This document shows, one piece after another, positions 63,105-64,000 of a stretch of 64,000 bases of DNA. A program made the translations under genes and the position numbers. Source of the DNA: Pedobacter cryoconitis (lineage in GTDB: Bacteria; Bacteroidota; Bacteroidia; Sphingobacteriales; Sphingobacteriaceae); contig NZ_CP014504.1 of NCBI RefSeq assembly GCF_001590605.1, positions 3,224,001 to 3,288,000 on the forward strand, in the 5' to 3' direction. The notes under the pieces are model-generated. The model was not told where the DNA came from. It worked only from the letters and a program-made list of their open reading frames with translations, and did not search any database. Position 1 is the stretch's first letter; each line of letters starts with the position of its first letter.

Positions 63105-64000
63105 TTAAGAAGGTTGAATAAGTCGTCTCATTCTATTTTTAGACAGTGATCTGTCTATTTGTTCCGTATTATTTACGGTATTGAGATTAAGTATATCCTT
63201 ATAAAGATACTCAGACAAGTCTTTTACGTTGGTATACTTAAAAAGTATAACCTCGTCTAACTCATCAAATAAGAAGGATTCAATATTGACTTTCAAATGA
63301 GTTAATTGTATGGAAGTCAATCCAAAATCAAAGAAATTACTAGTAACCGCAAAATCCTGTATATCGAATAGATTACGCACCAATTTTAGAATTGCTTCTT
63401 CTATCTGCCTTTTAGAAAGTTTTTTGAATTCTAATTTTATCCCCTCATTTTCAGACTCTATTTTTTTAATGAAGCCATCATATTTTCCTTGTAAATATTC
63501 TTCCACTAATAAAAACCGCTGAATTTTTCCACTTGTGGTTTTTAAAATTTTGTCAACTGCTATAACTTTTTTGACAGATAACCCAGTTCTTTCTCCAATA
63601 TGTTTTTTAATCAAATTTTCCAGCACAATAAAGCCTTGAGTTGTCCCTTTATAAATCATAAAAACCAGGATATCGTCCTGATATTTTTCTTCATTAAATA
63701 CATTACACGCTACAGCTTGTTGAAATTGTATTTCAGGGAGTTCTTCCATCAAATTATCAATATCATGCGGAAAATAATTTTGACCATTGATCAAAATCAT
63801 CTCCTTATCCCTTCCAGTTATAATCAGATGCTGGTTATGAATAAATCCTAAATCGCCAGTATTCAGCCAACCATCTTCAGAAATAGTTTTCCGGGTCGTT
63901 TCAGGATCATTATAAAATCCCGAAGTAATTGCTTTACTCCTTAAATGGATTAAGCCAAGCGAATTTTCCGGAAGTGATTGCATATCCTTATCTGTGATCT
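63105..64000 (-). CDS. Fatty-acyl-AMP ligase with C-terminal carrier domain, 5' end outside window
   Basis: The frame is open to the window edge; about 298 codons are visible. They cover the C-terminal lobe of an acyl-adenylating enzyme of the FAAL type (D-G-W-L-N-T-G-D-L-G-F, then G-R-D-K-E-M-I-L-I-N-G-Q-N-Y-F-P-H-D-I-D). A carrier domain follows with its phosphopantetheine Ser in F-G-L-T-S-I-Q near residue 225 of the visible part, then a short basic tail. FAALs activate a fatty acid as acyl-AMP and load it on a carrier to start lipopeptide synthesis. It is the first known step of this line; the gene ends 158 bases before the hybrid gene. Confidence 0.85.
   Translation of the reverse strand, partial: ITDKDMQSLPENSLGLIHLRSKAITSGFYNDPETTRKTISEDGWLNTGDLGFIHNQHLIITGRDKEMILINGQNYFPHDIDNLMEELPEIQFQQAVACNVFNEEKYQDDILVFMIYKGTTQGFIVLENLIKKHIGERTGLSVKKVIAVDKILKTTSGKIQRFLLVEEYLQGKYDGFIKKIESENEGIKLEFKKLSKRQIEEAILKLVRNLFDIQDFAVTSNFFDFGLTSIQLTHLKVNIESFLFDELDEVILFKYTNVKDLSEYLYKDILNLNTVNNTEQIDRSLSKNRMRRLIQPS

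Noticed and set aside
41010..63851. Many plus-strand open frames of 60-106 codons opposite the large synthetase genes
   Set aside because: They lie antisense to well-supported NRPS/PKS domains and show no protein-like composition or motif.

Overview
The window looks like chromosome from a Bacteroidota bacterium of the family Sphingobacteriaceae, most likely Pedobacter or a close relative. The evidence is low-GC DNA, a SusC-like TonB receptor of the outer-membrane beta-barrel class, a GH97 glycosidase, an ECF sigma/anti-sigma pair, AraC proteins with a DUF6597-like N-terminus, and lanthipeptide precursors with a double-glycine leader. No rRNA, tRNA, CRISPR array or intact insertion sequence was seen. 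The genus is an inference.

Region 1 to 8.5 kb is mixed housekeeping and accessory DNA: a cut-off beta-barrel protein, an SDR, a broken EmrB-type pump with its TetR regulator and two matching operators, a small secreted protein, an aromatic amino acid permease, an EamA transporter broken by an internal inverted segment, a ParA/ribbon-helix-helix pair and a hybrid histidine kinase. Region 8.6 to 17.5 kb is a class I lanthipeptide locus on the minus strand. Five tandem precursor genes come first, then LanC cyclase, full-length LanB dehydratase, a C39-peptidase ABC exporter and an unusually short HlyD-like protein. Decayed fragments of a DNA glycosylase and a membrane protein mark its downstream edge.

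Region 18 to 40 kb holds a three-gene kinase/response-regulator group, stress-type small proteins, an HxlR/flavodoxin-fold oxidoreductase pair, a PQQ-type sugar dehydrogenase, a DPP-IV-like peptidase, a DUF808 membrane protein, an AraC regulator with an FAD monooxygenase, DinB, a beta-lactamase-fold hydrolase, GH97, a TonB receptor and a sigma/anti-sigma pair. Several gene remnants lie between them.

Region 40 to 64 kb (continuing past the right edge) is a minus-strand lipopeptide assembly line. In order of transcription: a fatty-acyl-AMP ligase with carrier domain (cut by the edge), a PKS/NRPS hybrid (KS-AT-KR-T-C-A-T-C-A-T), a free-standing condensation-like protein, a three-module NRPS (TubC dock, then C-A-T three times) and a type II thioesterase. 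The specificity codes I read are a Thr code, a Thr-like code and a Ser code in the last protein. No thioesterase or reductase domain ends the line.

The most striking observation is that the PKS module appears catalytically dead at three domains. KS has Asn in place of the second active-site His, AT has Gly for the nucleophilic Ser, and KR has Glu for Tyr. The module has nevertheless been kept full length between a fatty-acid loading enzyme and the first condensation domain. I infer that it passes on a fatty acyl chain without elongating it, or works as a scaffold. A second genome-scale pattern is that most convergent gene pairs here are separated by very long near-perfect palindromes, including one exact 60-bp palindrome.
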